From: Calditrichota bacterium | GTDB taxonomy: Bacteria > Calditrichota > Calditrichia > Calditrichales > Calditrichaceae | DNA: 44,479 bases | Assembly (NCBI GenBank): GCA_003854985.1 | Contig: RQOG01000029.1 | Span: 1-44,479, forward strand | Direction of reading: 5' to 3' | Part shown: piece by piece, positions 17,002 through 24,924 of the stretch | How the letters are laid out: each line of letters starts with the position of its first letter | Numbering within the stretch: the first letter of the stretch is position 1 | The notes under the pieces: model-generated | What the model was told of the DNA's origin: nothing | Databases searched by the model: none | The model's input: the letters and a program-made list of their open reading frames with translations, nothing else | Program-made: the position numbers and the translations under genes

Positions 17002-20000
17002 TTGACGCGAAAAGAGTTTGCAATTTCAATGCGATACGGAATAATTTGTTTTTTTGTTTTATTGTTTATTTCTGCGGCGCAGCCGCAGACTTATCCTATT
17101 GTTGATTACAAGCAACAATTCATTTTTACGCAAAGCCAGATTGTCTTTATTTCTCAGGATTCGTATGGATTTATATGGGTGGGAACCGCCAACGGCGCAT
17201 TTCGCTATGACGGAGAAGAATGGCTGAACTTTTCCATAAAAAACGGATTGCCGGATAACCAGGTTATCTCCATTGTCGAAGATGATTCATTGAGGTTATG
17301 GATAGGAACCGGTTTTGGTTTAGCCTGCCTTGATATTAGTAATTATTACAATCCGCGTTTCATAAACACAGAATTATGTCGGTCTTTTAAACACCAGATT
17401 CATACCATGTATTTCTGGAAAAACACCTTATGGATCGGCACGGCTTTGGAGGGCCTTTACCGATTAAAAAACGGTAAAATAATTCCATCCGAACCAGATT
17501 CTCCGTTCAATGCACCTGTCACAATATTCGGGATTGGTGAAATCAATAAAAACAACTTAGGTATAGTGATCCCGGATTCAGGAGTATATATCGTCGATTC
17601 AGACTTTAAAATACTCAGGAAAATAAATGATTTTGATGGCGATATTCCCGTATCGTTAAGCACAAATAATCAGGATCAGCCTGTTTTGGTCGGAGGCGTT
17701 GAAAATTTATATTGGCTTGATCTAGAAAAAGGCAGGGGTGAACCGCTTTTACCAGTTTCCATAACCGGTAAGAAAACATACTTTTATGATATTCATTACG
17801 ATGCTTCTAAAACCGCCTGGGCCGCAACCGATCGCGGCGTTATCACATGGTCGCCCGGCCGGGCGGAAATTATCTCCGAATCGAATGGTCTGCCTTCCCG
17901 GTTTATCAGGGAAGTATTTATTGACCGGGAGAATAATGTATGGATTGGCAGCTACAGTTCGGGTTTATTTAAATTGAGCAAACGGGAAGCCATCGCTTAT
18001 GGTAAGGATAACGGTCTTGAAAGTGGCGTTGTAAATACAATTATAAATGAAACAGGAAACAGAAAACTAATAGGAACCGATGCCGGAATTTTTAAAATAG
18101 AAAACGATCGGTTAAGCAGAGACGAACGTTTTAGAAGACTGGATGAACTGGTTATATGGAAAATATTTAAAGACCATGATAACAATATCTGGATTGGCGG
18201 CGAAAATTTCTTATGCCTTTTTAAGAATAATAAACTCTATACGAATCCGTATCCCCGGATTTCTAAAAACATGATAACCTTTGATATTTTTCAATCAACA
18301 TCCGGAATTTACTGGTTTGGAACAACCGATGGTTTATTTAAACTGCAGAATAACCATCTTGAACTTATTCAGGAAATAAACGGCATTCCTGTTAAAAATG
18401 TCTCCGTAATAGAAGAAATTTCCGATGGCAGTTTATACTTTGGAACGAATTACGGGATAATTCATCATACCGGTGAAAAAGATATCTATTATACCCCGGA
18501 AAACGGTCTGCCGGCACGGTTGATCAACGATGTATATCAGGCCGGAGACGGCACGGTCTGGATGGGCAGCGATTACGGTCTGGTTAAAAAGACAAATAAT
18601 CATTTTGAGCTGTTTGGAGAAGAAATCGGTTTAAACGGAATATCAATCACGCAGATACTTGAAGATTCAAAAGGTGTTTTATGGTTATGCACGGAGAATG
18701 GTCTGCATAAATTTGAAAATAATAAAATAAGTGCAGTCATTACGCAAAAGGACGGATTGGTAGGCGATGAGTTTGTAACGCATAGTTCCTCTCTGATCGA
18801 TTCGGATGGCCGGTTTTGGTTGGGCTTATTTGGCGGATTGAGTGTAATCAACCCAGAAAGAACACTAAAAGCGCCCGCAGCGCCGCCAAAAATTCTTCTT
18901 AAAAAGGCTCAGGCATATAAGAGCCAAAACCAGATTCATTCTTTTATGGATTATGAAGTTCCCAGTATACCTTTCGGGCTGAAAAATATAATTTTTGATT
19001 TTACGGGATTGTATTTTCATACCGAACAGGACTTATCATTCCGGTACAGGTTGGCAGGCCTGGAAAACGAATGGTCTGATATAAACCGCGCCGGTGAGGT
19101 CAGGTATCATAATTTATGGCCTGGTCGTTATAAACTGGAAGTTCTGGGTATTCTCAACGGAAAAATATGCGGTAACAAACTCGAAAAAGAGTTTGTAATC
19201 GACCGGCCATTCTGGCTTGAAATATGGTTTATACTGATAGTAACCACTCTGATTTTTGCTTTGGTTTATTTGGCTATAAATTTCCAGCAAAAAAGAATCA
19301 AACGTCAAAAATTAGTTTTAGAAAGAAAAATACAGAACCGGACCAAAGAACTTGCCATAACAAAAGCTCAGTTGGAGAGCATCATCGATCATGCCGGCAG
19401 CGCAATCGTCACAGTTAATTTAAAAGGCAAAATTAATACCTGGAATAAAAAAGCGGAAACCATGTTTGGTTATTCATTGGCTGAAATGGCCAATCGGTCA
19501 ATCTCCAGGATAGATCTTGAAAATGATATTTACCCGTTTTCTGAAATTCTGGCCGAAGTGGATAAATCAGGCGAACTGAATCAACTGGAATTAAAGAAAT
19601 TAACCAGAGAAAATAAAGAAATTGATTTGATGATTACCTGCACGCACCTGAAAAATGACGAAGTTTATACCCTTGTTATGGATGATTTTACCGAAAGAAA
19701 TCAACTGATGCAGAGCGTTCTGAACCGGGAAAAACTTTTAGGCGCTATCGGCGCGCTTAATAAATTGCTGGCGACTTTATCGCACTATATTAATAATGCC
19801 CTGATGGCTATTTCTGGAATGGCTCAGCTATCCCGCTTGGACCGGAGTTATATGACGAAATTAATCGAGACCTCAGAGAGCCAGACGGTGCGGATTAAAG
19901 CTGTAATGCATAGTCTGGCGGATCTGGTGCAATCATTAAACCTGAAAACAAAAAACTATGTCGGCGACGAATATCAGCTCTATGATATAGAAAAGGAAAT

Positions 20001-20088
20001 TCAGGCTTATACGGAAATGATCAGCAAAAAATCCAATACGCCTTTTATTCCGCCCGGCAATAAAATGGATAGCAACGATATCTATTAA
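17002..20088 (+). CDS. Periplasmic two-propeller sensor with PAS and histidine dimerisation segment, lacking kinase ATPase domain
   Basis: A 1028-residue membrane sensor. A signal peptide is followed by repeated WIGT-type blades (two-component regulator propellers, about residues 40-600), a Y_Y_Y domain (about 640-730), one membrane helix (about 736-758), a short coiled coil and a PAS domain (about 789-905). The C-terminus has an H-box-like SHYINNALMAISG with His-928, then ends about 100 residues later. There are no N, G1 or G2 boxes, so it cannot phosphorylate by itself. Start: TTG at 17002 is the first possible codon after an in-frame stop; ATG at 17029 would give a neater signal peptide. 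It stands upstream of the sigma factor gene without a clear terminator. Confidence 0.82.
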   Translation: MTRKEFAISMRYGIICFFVLLFISAAQPQTYPIVDYKQQFIFTQSQIVFISQDSYGFIWVGTANGAFRYDGEEWLNFSIKNGLPDNQVISIVEDDSLRLWIGTGFGLACLDISNYYNPRFINTELCRSFKHQIHTMYFWKNTLWIGTALEGLYRLKNGKIIPSEPDSPFNAPVTIFGIGEINKNNLGIVIPDSGVYIVDSDFKILRKINDFDGDIPVSLSTNNQDQPVLVGGVENLYWLDLEKGRGEPLLPVSITGKKTYFYDIHYDASKTAWAATDRGVITWSPGRAEIISESNGLPSRFIREVFIDRENNVWIGSYSSGLFKLSKREAIAYGKDNGLESGVVNTIINETGNRKLIGTDAGIFKIENDRLSRDERFRRLDELVIWKIFKDHDNNIWIGGENFLCLFKNNKLYTNPYPRISKNMITFDIFQSTSGIYWFGTTDGLFKLQNNHLELIQEINGIPVKNVSVIEEISDGSLYFGTNYGIIHHTGEKDIYYTPENGLPARLINDVYQAGDGTVWMGSDYGLVKKTNNHFELFGEEIGLNGISITQILEDSKGVLWLCTENGLHKFENNKISAVITQKDGLVGDEFVTHSSSLIDSDGRFWLGLFGGLSVINPERTLKAPAAPPKILLKKAQAYKSQNQIHSFMDYEVPSIPFGLKNIIFDFTGLYFHTEQDLSFRYRLAGLENEWSDINRAGEVRYHNLWPGRYKLEVLGILNGKICGNKLEKEFVIDRPFWLEIWFILIVTTLIFALVYLAINFQQKRIKRQKLVLERKIQNRTKELAITKAQLESIIDHAGSAIVTVNLKGKINTWNKKAETMFGYSLAEMANRSISRIDLENDIYPFSEILAEVDKSGELNQLELKKLTRENKEIDLMITCTHLKNDEVYTLVMDDFTERNQLMQSVLNREKLLGAIGALNKLLATLSHYINNALMAISGMAQLSRLDRSYMTKLIETSESQTVRIKAVMHSLADLVQSLNLKTKNYVGDEYQLYDIEKEIQAYTEMISKKSNTPFIPPGNKMDSNDIY

Positions 20089-20201
20089 TTATCCTGATCT
20101 GTTTTTTTAGTCATGCCGCTTTTATTCTATGGTTATTAAAAATTTTTTTGAATATATTCTGCTCAAACCGGTATAAGATGGTAATTAACTGGAAGGAACA
20201 A

Positions 20202-20762
20202 ATGTTAACCGATAAAGATGCCATCCTGGCGTGTCAGAGCGGAAATACGGAAGCATTCCGTCACCTGGTCGAAAAATACAAAACGCGGGCATATTATTCT
20301 GCGCTGTTGCTGACGAAGAACAGCGAGGACGCTTTGGATTTATCACAAGATGCCTTTTTCAGAGCTTTCCGCTCCCTTAATCGGTTTGATACTTCGAAAA
20401 ACTTCTATACATGGTTTTATAAAATCCTCAGAAATTTATGTATTAACCATATTCACCGGCGGGAGAAAATTGTCCAAATGGTTCATGATGATGATGGCGC
20501 GGATGCATTTGACAGACTCGAGCATGAAGATAAGAATCCCGAAGAAATTTTTGAGGAAAATGAACGCAGCCAGATGTTATGGGCCGGATTAAATAAGCTT
20601 AAGGAGACGGACCGGGAAATCATCCTGTTAAAGGAATTTGATGATATGTCCTATCAGGAAATTGCGGACGCGCTTGGTATTCCGGTTGGAAGCGTGATGT
20701 CCAGGCTATTCTATGCCCGTAAAAGGTTGCTGAAAGAAGTGGAGTCTTTAAATGAATTATAA
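20202..20762 (+). CDS. ECF-family RNA polymerase sigma factor (RpoE/SigW-like)
   Basis: A 186-residue ECF sigma factor. Region 2 includes DALDLSQDAFFRAFRSLNRFD and the -10-binding FYTWFYKILRNLCINHIHR; region 4 includes DREIILLKEFDDMSYQEIADALGIPVGSVMSRLFYARKRL. An acidic linker (DDDGADAFDRLEHEDKN) joins them. The frame opens earlier, but ATG 20202 has GGAAGG five bases upstream and matches where ECF sigmas begin. Its last 11 bases overlap the next gene, a zinc-finger protein that is presumably its anti-sigma factor. Signal and regulon are unknown. Confidence 0.93.
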   Translation: MLTDKDAILACQSGNTEAFRHLVEKYKTRAYYSALLLTKNSEDALDLSQDAFFRAFRSLNRFDTSKNFYTWFYKILRNLCINHIHRREKIVQMVHDDDGADAFDRLEHEDKNPEEIFEENERSQMLWAGLNKLKETDREIILLKEFDDMSYQEIADALGIPVGSVMSRLFYARKRLLKEVESLNEL

Positions 20763-21213
20763 TAAGTTAACTTGCGAAGACGCACAAGTCCTGATCATGG
20801 GGCTGATTGATGGAGAGCTTACGTCCGAACAGCAAGAAAGTCTGAAAAAACATATAGATTCATGCAGCTCCTGCCGGGAACAGTATGAATTGTTTTCTAA
20901 ACTGAAGGAGGAAACGCTGAACATGAAATTAAAACCGTTGCCGGAAATGTACTGGGACGAATACTGGACGCATGTCTATAATAAAATTGAACGCCGCGCC
21001 GGCTGGATATTTATTTCAATCGGATTGATCTTGATCGTTTCATTCGGTTTTTATGAATTTGTTAAAGATTTTCTTATGAATTCCACGCAGCCGCTGATTT
21101 TGCGAGCCGGCGTGTCTGTCCTTGGAATCGGAATAATTATTACGGGAATATCCGTGCTCAGAGAAAAACTGATGGTCAGAAAGAAAGATAAATACAGGAG
21201 TATCTTAAGATGA
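20752..21213 (+). CDS. Membrane anti-sigma factor with zinc-binding anti-sigma (zf-HC2) domain
   Basis: A 153-residue protein starting inside the sigma gene. The N-terminal ASD carries CEDAQVLIMGLIDGEL and the zinc motif HIDSCSSC (His-x3-Cys-x2-Cys, residues about 38-45). Two membrane helices follow (about 82-103 and 118-138) with a short loop between them and a basic C-terminal tail. It should hold the ECF sigma at the membrane until a signal releases it; the lack of a large periplasmic domain suggests that sensing is in the membrane or on the cytoplasmic side. Confidence 0.87.
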   Translation: MNYNKLTCEDAQVLIMGLIDGELTSEQQESLKKHIDSCSSCREQYELFSKLKEETLNMKLKPLPEMYWDEYWTHVYNKIERRAGWIFISIGLILIVSFGFYEFVKDFLMNSTQPLILRAGVSVLGIGIIITGISVLREKLMVRKKDKYRSILR

Positions 21214-21533
21214 TGTTGTCGACAACAGAACATATGCCTCATATGAAAATTAAAAAAATTCTGGGAATAGTTGAGGGAAACACTATCCGGGCCAGGAGTA
21301 TCGGCAGAGATATTCTGGCGACTTTGAAAAATCTTATCGGGGGGGAAATTGAGGAATATACCAAACTTTTAGCTGAATCGCGGGAACAGGCGCTGGACAG
21401 AATGAAACAACAGGCAGAAGAATTGGGCGCCAATGCCATATTAGGGGTGAAATTTTCCACTTCCTACATCATGGCTAATGCCGCCGAAATATTAGCCTAC
21501 GGCACGGCGGTTATATTGGAAGAAAGTAAATAA
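21210..21533 (+). CDS. YbjQ/UPF0145-like protein
   Basis: A 107-residue protein of the YbjQ (heavy-metal-binding-like, UPF0145) family, recognised by GIVEGNTIRARSIGRDILA, the GGEIEEYTKLLAESREQALDRM helix and AEELGANAILGVKFSTS. These proteins form compact pentamers; their function is not established. ATG 21210 overlaps the anti-sigma stop and has GGAG nine bases upstream; the conserved region starts at the ATG at 21243, so the true start may be later. Coupling to the sigma/anti-sigma pair suggests it is part of the same response. Confidence 0.82.
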   Translation: MMLSTTEHMPHMKIKKILGIVEGNTIRARSIGRDILATLKNLIGGEIEEYTKLLAESREQALDRMKQQAEELGANAILGVKFSTSYIMANAAEILAYGTAVILEESK

Positions 21534-21570
21534 GCTGCAATCCATCATCTGATTCTTTTACGATTCTTTT

Positions 21571-21599
21571 AGATTTCAAGGTTCTAAGAACTTGAATCT
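21571..21599 (+). terminator. Possible weak terminator after the sigma/anti-sigma/YbjQ operon
   Basis: An imperfect hairpin with arms AGATTTCAAGGTTCT and AGAACTTGAATCT (two single-base bulges), followed by a broken T-rich stretch. The stem is AT-rich and the tail is not continuous, so termination is uncertain. Confidence 0.3.
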
Positions 21600-21620
21600 G
21601 TTATTATTTTCTTATAAATT

Positions 21621-21659
21621 TGAAACATAATTTTTCAATTTGTTTCATTATATGAAACA
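21621..21659. promoter_or_regulatory. Operator-like cluster of TGAAACA/TGTTTCA sites before the PAS sigma-54 activator
   Basis: A perfect palindrome TGTTTCAT-TAT-ATGAAACA occupies 21641-21659, and another copy of the half-site (TGAAACAT) lies at 21621-21628, one palindrome-length upstream. The palindrome ends six bases before the first TTG start codon, where a bound dimer would block transcription or loading. The half-site recurs near 23099 and 23659. Likely an autoregulatory site. Confidence 0.5.
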
Positions 21660-21664
21660 GGTGT

Positions 21665-22993
21665 TTGTTGAATAGTAATAAACTGAATAATGCAATACTG
21701 GATTCCCTGGGAGAAGGCCTTTTTACGGTCGACAAAGAATTCAGAATAAACAGTTTTAACAGAGCGGCCGAACAGATTCTCGGGTACCGCCGCGATGAAG
21801 TGATCGGTGATTTTTGTAAGAATATCATTAAGTCCCACCGATGTTATGAAGACTGCCCGCTTGGTAAAGTGCTGGAAAGCGGATCGAATTTATTTGACTG
21901 CGAAAGTGAAATTGAGCATCGCAGCGGCCGTAAAATCCCGGTAAAATTAAATGCTACCGTTCTCAGGGATAATGAAAACAAGCCGATCGGCGGCGTGGTC
22001 TCATTCAGGGATTTATCCTACCTGGAAACCATCCAGAAAAGTCTTCGAACAGAATCCAATTATCATGGTATTATTGGAACTCATAAATCCATCAGGGAAA
22101 TTATAACTCTGATTGAAGAAGTAGCGGAATCCAAGTCCAACGTGTTGATTATGGGTGAATCCGGTTCCGGAAAAGAAATGGTTGCGAATGCCATCCAGGC
22201 CACCAGCCTGCGAAAAAATAAACCATTTATAAAAATTAATTGTTCGGTTTTCCCTCCTCATATATTAGCCAGTGAATTATTTGGCCATGTTAAGGGTTCT
22301 TACACGGACGCGATAAAAGACCGGATCGGGCGTTTTGAACTGGCGGATGGAGGCACCATTTTCCTTGATGAAGTTGCGGAGATGCCCCTGGAAATGCAGG
22401 TTCAGCTTTTACGGGTATTACAGGAAGGAACTTTTGAGAGGATCGGAGAATCCATTACCCGAAAAGTTGATGTGCGGGTAATTGCCGCAACCAATAAGAA
22501 CATTACGGAACATATGCATAATGGAAAATTCAGAGAAGATCTTTATTACAGGTTAAACGTAATCCCCATACATATTCCGCCCCTTAGGGAGAGAAAAAGC
22601 GATATTCCAAATCTGGCGCAGCATTTTATTAATAAATTTTCAATGATATCGGGGAAAAAAATATTTGAAACCGATGATGATGCCATGGATATATTAGTCT
22701 CGTATGACTGGCCTGGCAATGTACGGGAATTGGAAAATGCGGTTGAATATGCATTTGCCCGCACAAAAGATTCGGTGATTCATGCATCAAAACTTCCTCC
22801 GGTAGTAAGAATGGAAGCGCATACCGGAACTCATAAAAAACAAATTGATGATATCCCTTTTGCAGAGGAAGAATATGCCCGGATTAAACGGGCATTGGAG
22901 AAACATTACTGGAACCGGTCGCGCGCAGCAAGGGAACTGGAAATGGGGCGGACAACTTTATGGCGAAAAATGAAAAACTTAGGCCTGGCTTAG
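21665..22993 (+). CDS. PAS-domain sigma-54-dependent transcriptional activator, Fis-type HTH, with variant GAFTGA motif
   Basis: A 442-residue enhancer-binding protein. PAS domain at about 1-120, AAA+ domain about 134-370 (Walker A GESGSGK at 164-170, Walker B GTIFLDEV), Fis-type helix-turn-helix at the C-terminus (AARELEMGRTTLWRKMK). The PAS contains Cys-51, Cys-60 and Cys-64 (CYEDCP), a possible redox or metal site. The sigma-54-contacting loop reads GSYTDA (211-216) instead of GAFTGA. No receiver domain, so it responds to a small signal, not a kinase. Start: TTG 21665 or 21668; no ATG is available. It probably activates the -24/-12 promoter 165 bases downstream. Confidence 0.9.
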   Translation: MLNSNKLNNAILDSLGEGLFTVDKEFRINSFNRAAEQILGYRRDEVIGDFCKNIIKSHRCYEDCPLGKVLESGSNLFDCESEIEHRSGRKIPVKLNATVLRDNENKPIGGVVSFRDLSYLETIQKSLRTESNYHGIIGTHKSIREIITLIEEVAESKSNVLIMGESGSGKEMVANAIQATSLRKNKPFIKINCSVFPPHILASELFGHVKGSYTDAIKDRIGRFELADGGTIFLDEVAEMPLEMQVQLLRVLQEGTFERIGESITRKVDVRVIAATNKNITEHMHNGKFREDLYYRLNVIPIHIPPLRERKSDIPNLAQHFINKFSMISGKKIFETDDDAMDILVSYDWPGNVRELENAVEYAFARTKDSVIHASKLPPVVRMEAHTGTHKKQIDDIPFAEEEYARIKRALEKHYWNRSRAARELEMGRTTLWRKMKNLGLA

Positions 22994-23002
22994 TTTTTTC
23001 TG

Positions 23003-23022
23003 CAGAATCAGTAATGATTCTG
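23003..23022. repeat. Perfect 8-base inverted repeat with GTAA loop
   Basis: CAGAATCA-GTAA-TGATTCTG ten bases after the activator stop codon. As RNA this is an 8-pair stem with a GNRA-type tetraloop. No T-tract follows rightward; TTTTTT precedes it. It could be a 3'-end stabiliser, a weak terminator or a protein-binding site. Two direct TGTTCCA copies follow at 23021 and 23040. Confidence 0.45.
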
Positions 23023-23157
23023 TTCCAGTAAATACAATGTGTTCCAATTGAATTAAATATAATAATATTAATACATTGGTTAAAAAAAACAGTTATACTG
23101 AAACAATTTGTTGCTCAAAAATAAAAACAGGGGGGCGTTCTATCGGGGGGCTGACGG

Positions 23158-23173
23158 TGGCATATAGTTTGCA
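23158..23173 (+). promoter_or_regulatory. Sigma-54 (-24/-12) promoter
   Basis: TGGCAT-ATAGT-TTGCA: GG at 23159-23160 and GC at 23171-23172 with exactly ten bases between, the invariant spacing. Transcription should start near 23184, just before the TPR gene at 23194. The activator gene immediately upstream is the obvious partner, and a TGAAACA half-site lies about 60 bases upstream at 23099. Confidence 0.8.
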
Positions 23174-23193
23174 AAACTGAAGTTGAGGTAGTT

Positions 23194-23643
23194 ATGTCCG
23201 AAATGTTAGGAAACAGATACTTTATCGCCCGGCAATACGATAAAGCTTATGATAATTATCAGATTGCATTAAACGATGATCCGAAAAATCTGAAACTAAA
23301 AAAACGTTTGATCATCTGTTCAATACAATTGGGGCAAATCGATAAGGCGATAGACTATTTTTTCGAAGTGATATCCACCGATCCGTATGTAATAATTAAT
23401 ACCGATCCCTATCGTGATGACTGCCCCTGCACTGAGATCATCCCCCAATGGGAATCCAAAAATATAAGCGATCCGGAAAAAGTCAGAATCAATGAGATTC
23501 TCGGTATGTTGTACTTATATTGTGATCTAAAAAAATCAATTAAATATTTAGAAACCAGTCTTACACAGGATAAAACGAACAAGAAAATTTCTTCCGCTAT
23601 AAAAATTCTGACTACTCTTAAACCCGTCAAATCCCATTCCTGA
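23194..23643 (+). CDS. Small TPR-repeat protein under sigma-54 control
   Basis: A 149-residue soluble protein. Residues about 6-70 form two tetratricopeptide-like helix pairs (FIARQYDKAYDNYQIAL and IDKAIDYFFEVI), and a third occurs near the C-terminus. Between them is a short Cys-containing stretch, DDCPCTEIIPQW. No enzyme domain or signal peptide; probably a protein-interaction adaptor. The -24/-12 promoter ends 20 bases upstream, and GAGG precedes the ATG, so this is the likely main output of the adjacent activator. I do not recognise a named family. Confidence 0.72.
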   Translation: MSEMLGNRYFIARQYDKAYDNYQIALNDDPKNLKLKKRLIICSIQLGQIDKAIDYFFEVISTDPYVIINTDPYRDDCPCTEIIPQWESKNISDPEKVRINEILGMLYLYCDLKKSIKYLETSLTQDKTNKKISSAIKILTTLKPVKSHS

Positions 23644-23737
23644 GCCTGTATTTTAACTTGTTTCATTTTTGTAAATTCGCTATTTTTATTCATTCTATTT
23701 CTGTGATTTAATCAATAATGATGAGACAGCATTGGAT

Positions 23738-24442
23738 ATGAAATTAGATGTTTTAGCTTTCGCCCCGCATCCGGATGATGTGGAATTGTTCTGTGGCGGA
23801 ACCATGCTAAAACTGGTTTCTAAAGGATTTAAAACAGGCCTGATCGATCTGACGCGCGGAGAGCTTGGTAGTAATGGTAATGCGGAATTGCGTGGACAGG
23901 AATCCGCGGCCGCTTCAAAAATATTGGGCGTTAGTTACCGGAAAAATCTGGAAATACCCGATGGTAATATTGAGAACATCAAATTAAATCAGCTGAAGGT
24001 TATAAATGAAATTCGAAAAACAAGACCGGATTTAGTTATACTGCCATACCGAAAAGACAGGCATCCCGATCATGAAAACGCGTCAGTTTTATTAAAGGAT
24101 AGCGTTTTTTATTCCGGTCTGGTAAAAATCGAAACGGACGATCAGGCGTATCGTCCTGAAAATATCGTTTATTATTATATGCATAACGTTGAGCAGCCTG
24201 TTGTTATTGTGGATATAAGCGATTTTTTTGATAAGAAAATAGAAGCCGTATCCGCTTATAAAAGTCAGTTTTTTGAAAAAGCTTCGGAAAAGAAAGAGAC
24301 TTTTATCGGTTCGAAGACTTTTTGGGATTTTATCGGAACAAGAGCGCGTTATCATGGATTTAAAATTGGCGTGGAGTTTGGCGAACCTTTTTTTGTTGAA
24401 CATCCCGTAAAATTTAATAACTTATACAAATTTTTTGCGTAA
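23738..24442 (+). CDS. bshB1: Bacillithiol biosynthesis deacetylase BshB1-like (PIG-L family)
   Basis: A 234-residue zinc deacetylase. The metal motif APHPDDVELFCGG at residues 7-19, LTRGELGSNGNAELRGQE and YRKDRHPDHENAS match BshB1, which removes acetate from GlcNAc-malate during bacillithiol synthesis. Other LmbE/PIG-L enzymes are the alternative, but the TRGELGSNG segment is close to the BshB1 signature. The ATG at 23738 is preferred over an in-frame TTG at 23732. bshA and bshC are not in the window. A TGTTTCA site lies 70 bases upstream. Confidence 0.87.
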   Translation: MKLDVLAFAPHPDDVELFCGGTMLKLVSKGFKTGLIDLTRGELGSNGNAELRGQESAAASKILGVSYRKNLEIPDGNIENIKLNQLKVINEIRKTRPDLVILPYRKDRHPDHENASVLLKDSVFYSGLVKIETDDQAYRPENIVYYYMHNVEQPVVIVDISDFFDKKIEAVSAYKSQFFEKASEKKETFIGSKTFWDFIGTRARYHGFKIGVEFGEPFFVEHPVKFNNLYKFFA

Positions 24443-24474
24443 GGTGATGTGTTTGGAAAAATATGGAGCTTATG

Positions 24475-24924
24475 ATGGATTTTGAATTTACAGCTAAAGC
24501 GTTTAAAGAAATTGAAAAAGTATTGGAAACTAAGTTTGCCAAAAGAGGTAACCAATACAGAGCGATATTGTTAAATCCTGCCGAAGGCCGGAAACTCAGT
24601 ATAGAAATATATCCCAACATTGCCATCGGATCCAAAAAGGGAAATCTGGTTTCCATATTTACGCCATCTTCGCACGTTCAGCTTCATTTCTGCACCGGTT
24701 ATGTGGCCAGTGATATATTGGGTGAAGTGACCTTTTTTGCAGAATATAAAGACAGGATTTCCGGAATAGTCGTTGAAAAACAGGCAGCCTGCTCCACCTT
24801 TACCAATGTGGATAACAACCTTCTTTCCGGCGATTTCGAAAAATTAGCGCCCGAAGTAATGCTTTCCGGAATCGCCCTTTCCCTGACCGAACCCCTGTTA
24901 GAAAAAAACAAAAAACAGGAATGA
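24475..24924 (+). CDS. Conserved-looking protein of unknown function
   Basis: A 149-residue soluble protein I do not recognise. It has no signal peptide, no membrane segment and no obvious catalytic motif; it mixes predicted helices at the ends with a central beta-rich part (LSIEIYPNIAIG, VSIFTPSSHVQLHF). Cysteines occur in HFCTGY and AACSTF. The reading frame opens at ATG 24463, but GGAG six bases before 24475 supports the later start. It follows bshB1 by about 30 bases and its last four bases overlap the recombinase start, so the three genes are probably cotranscribed. Confidence 0.7.
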   Translation: MDFEFTAKAFKEIEKVLETKFAKRGNQYRAILLNPAEGRKLSIEIYPNIAIGSKKGNLVSIFTPSSHVQLHFCTGYVASDILGEVTFFAEYKDRISGIVVEKQAACSTFTNVDNNLLSGDFEKLAPEVMLSGIALSLTEPLLEKNKKQE

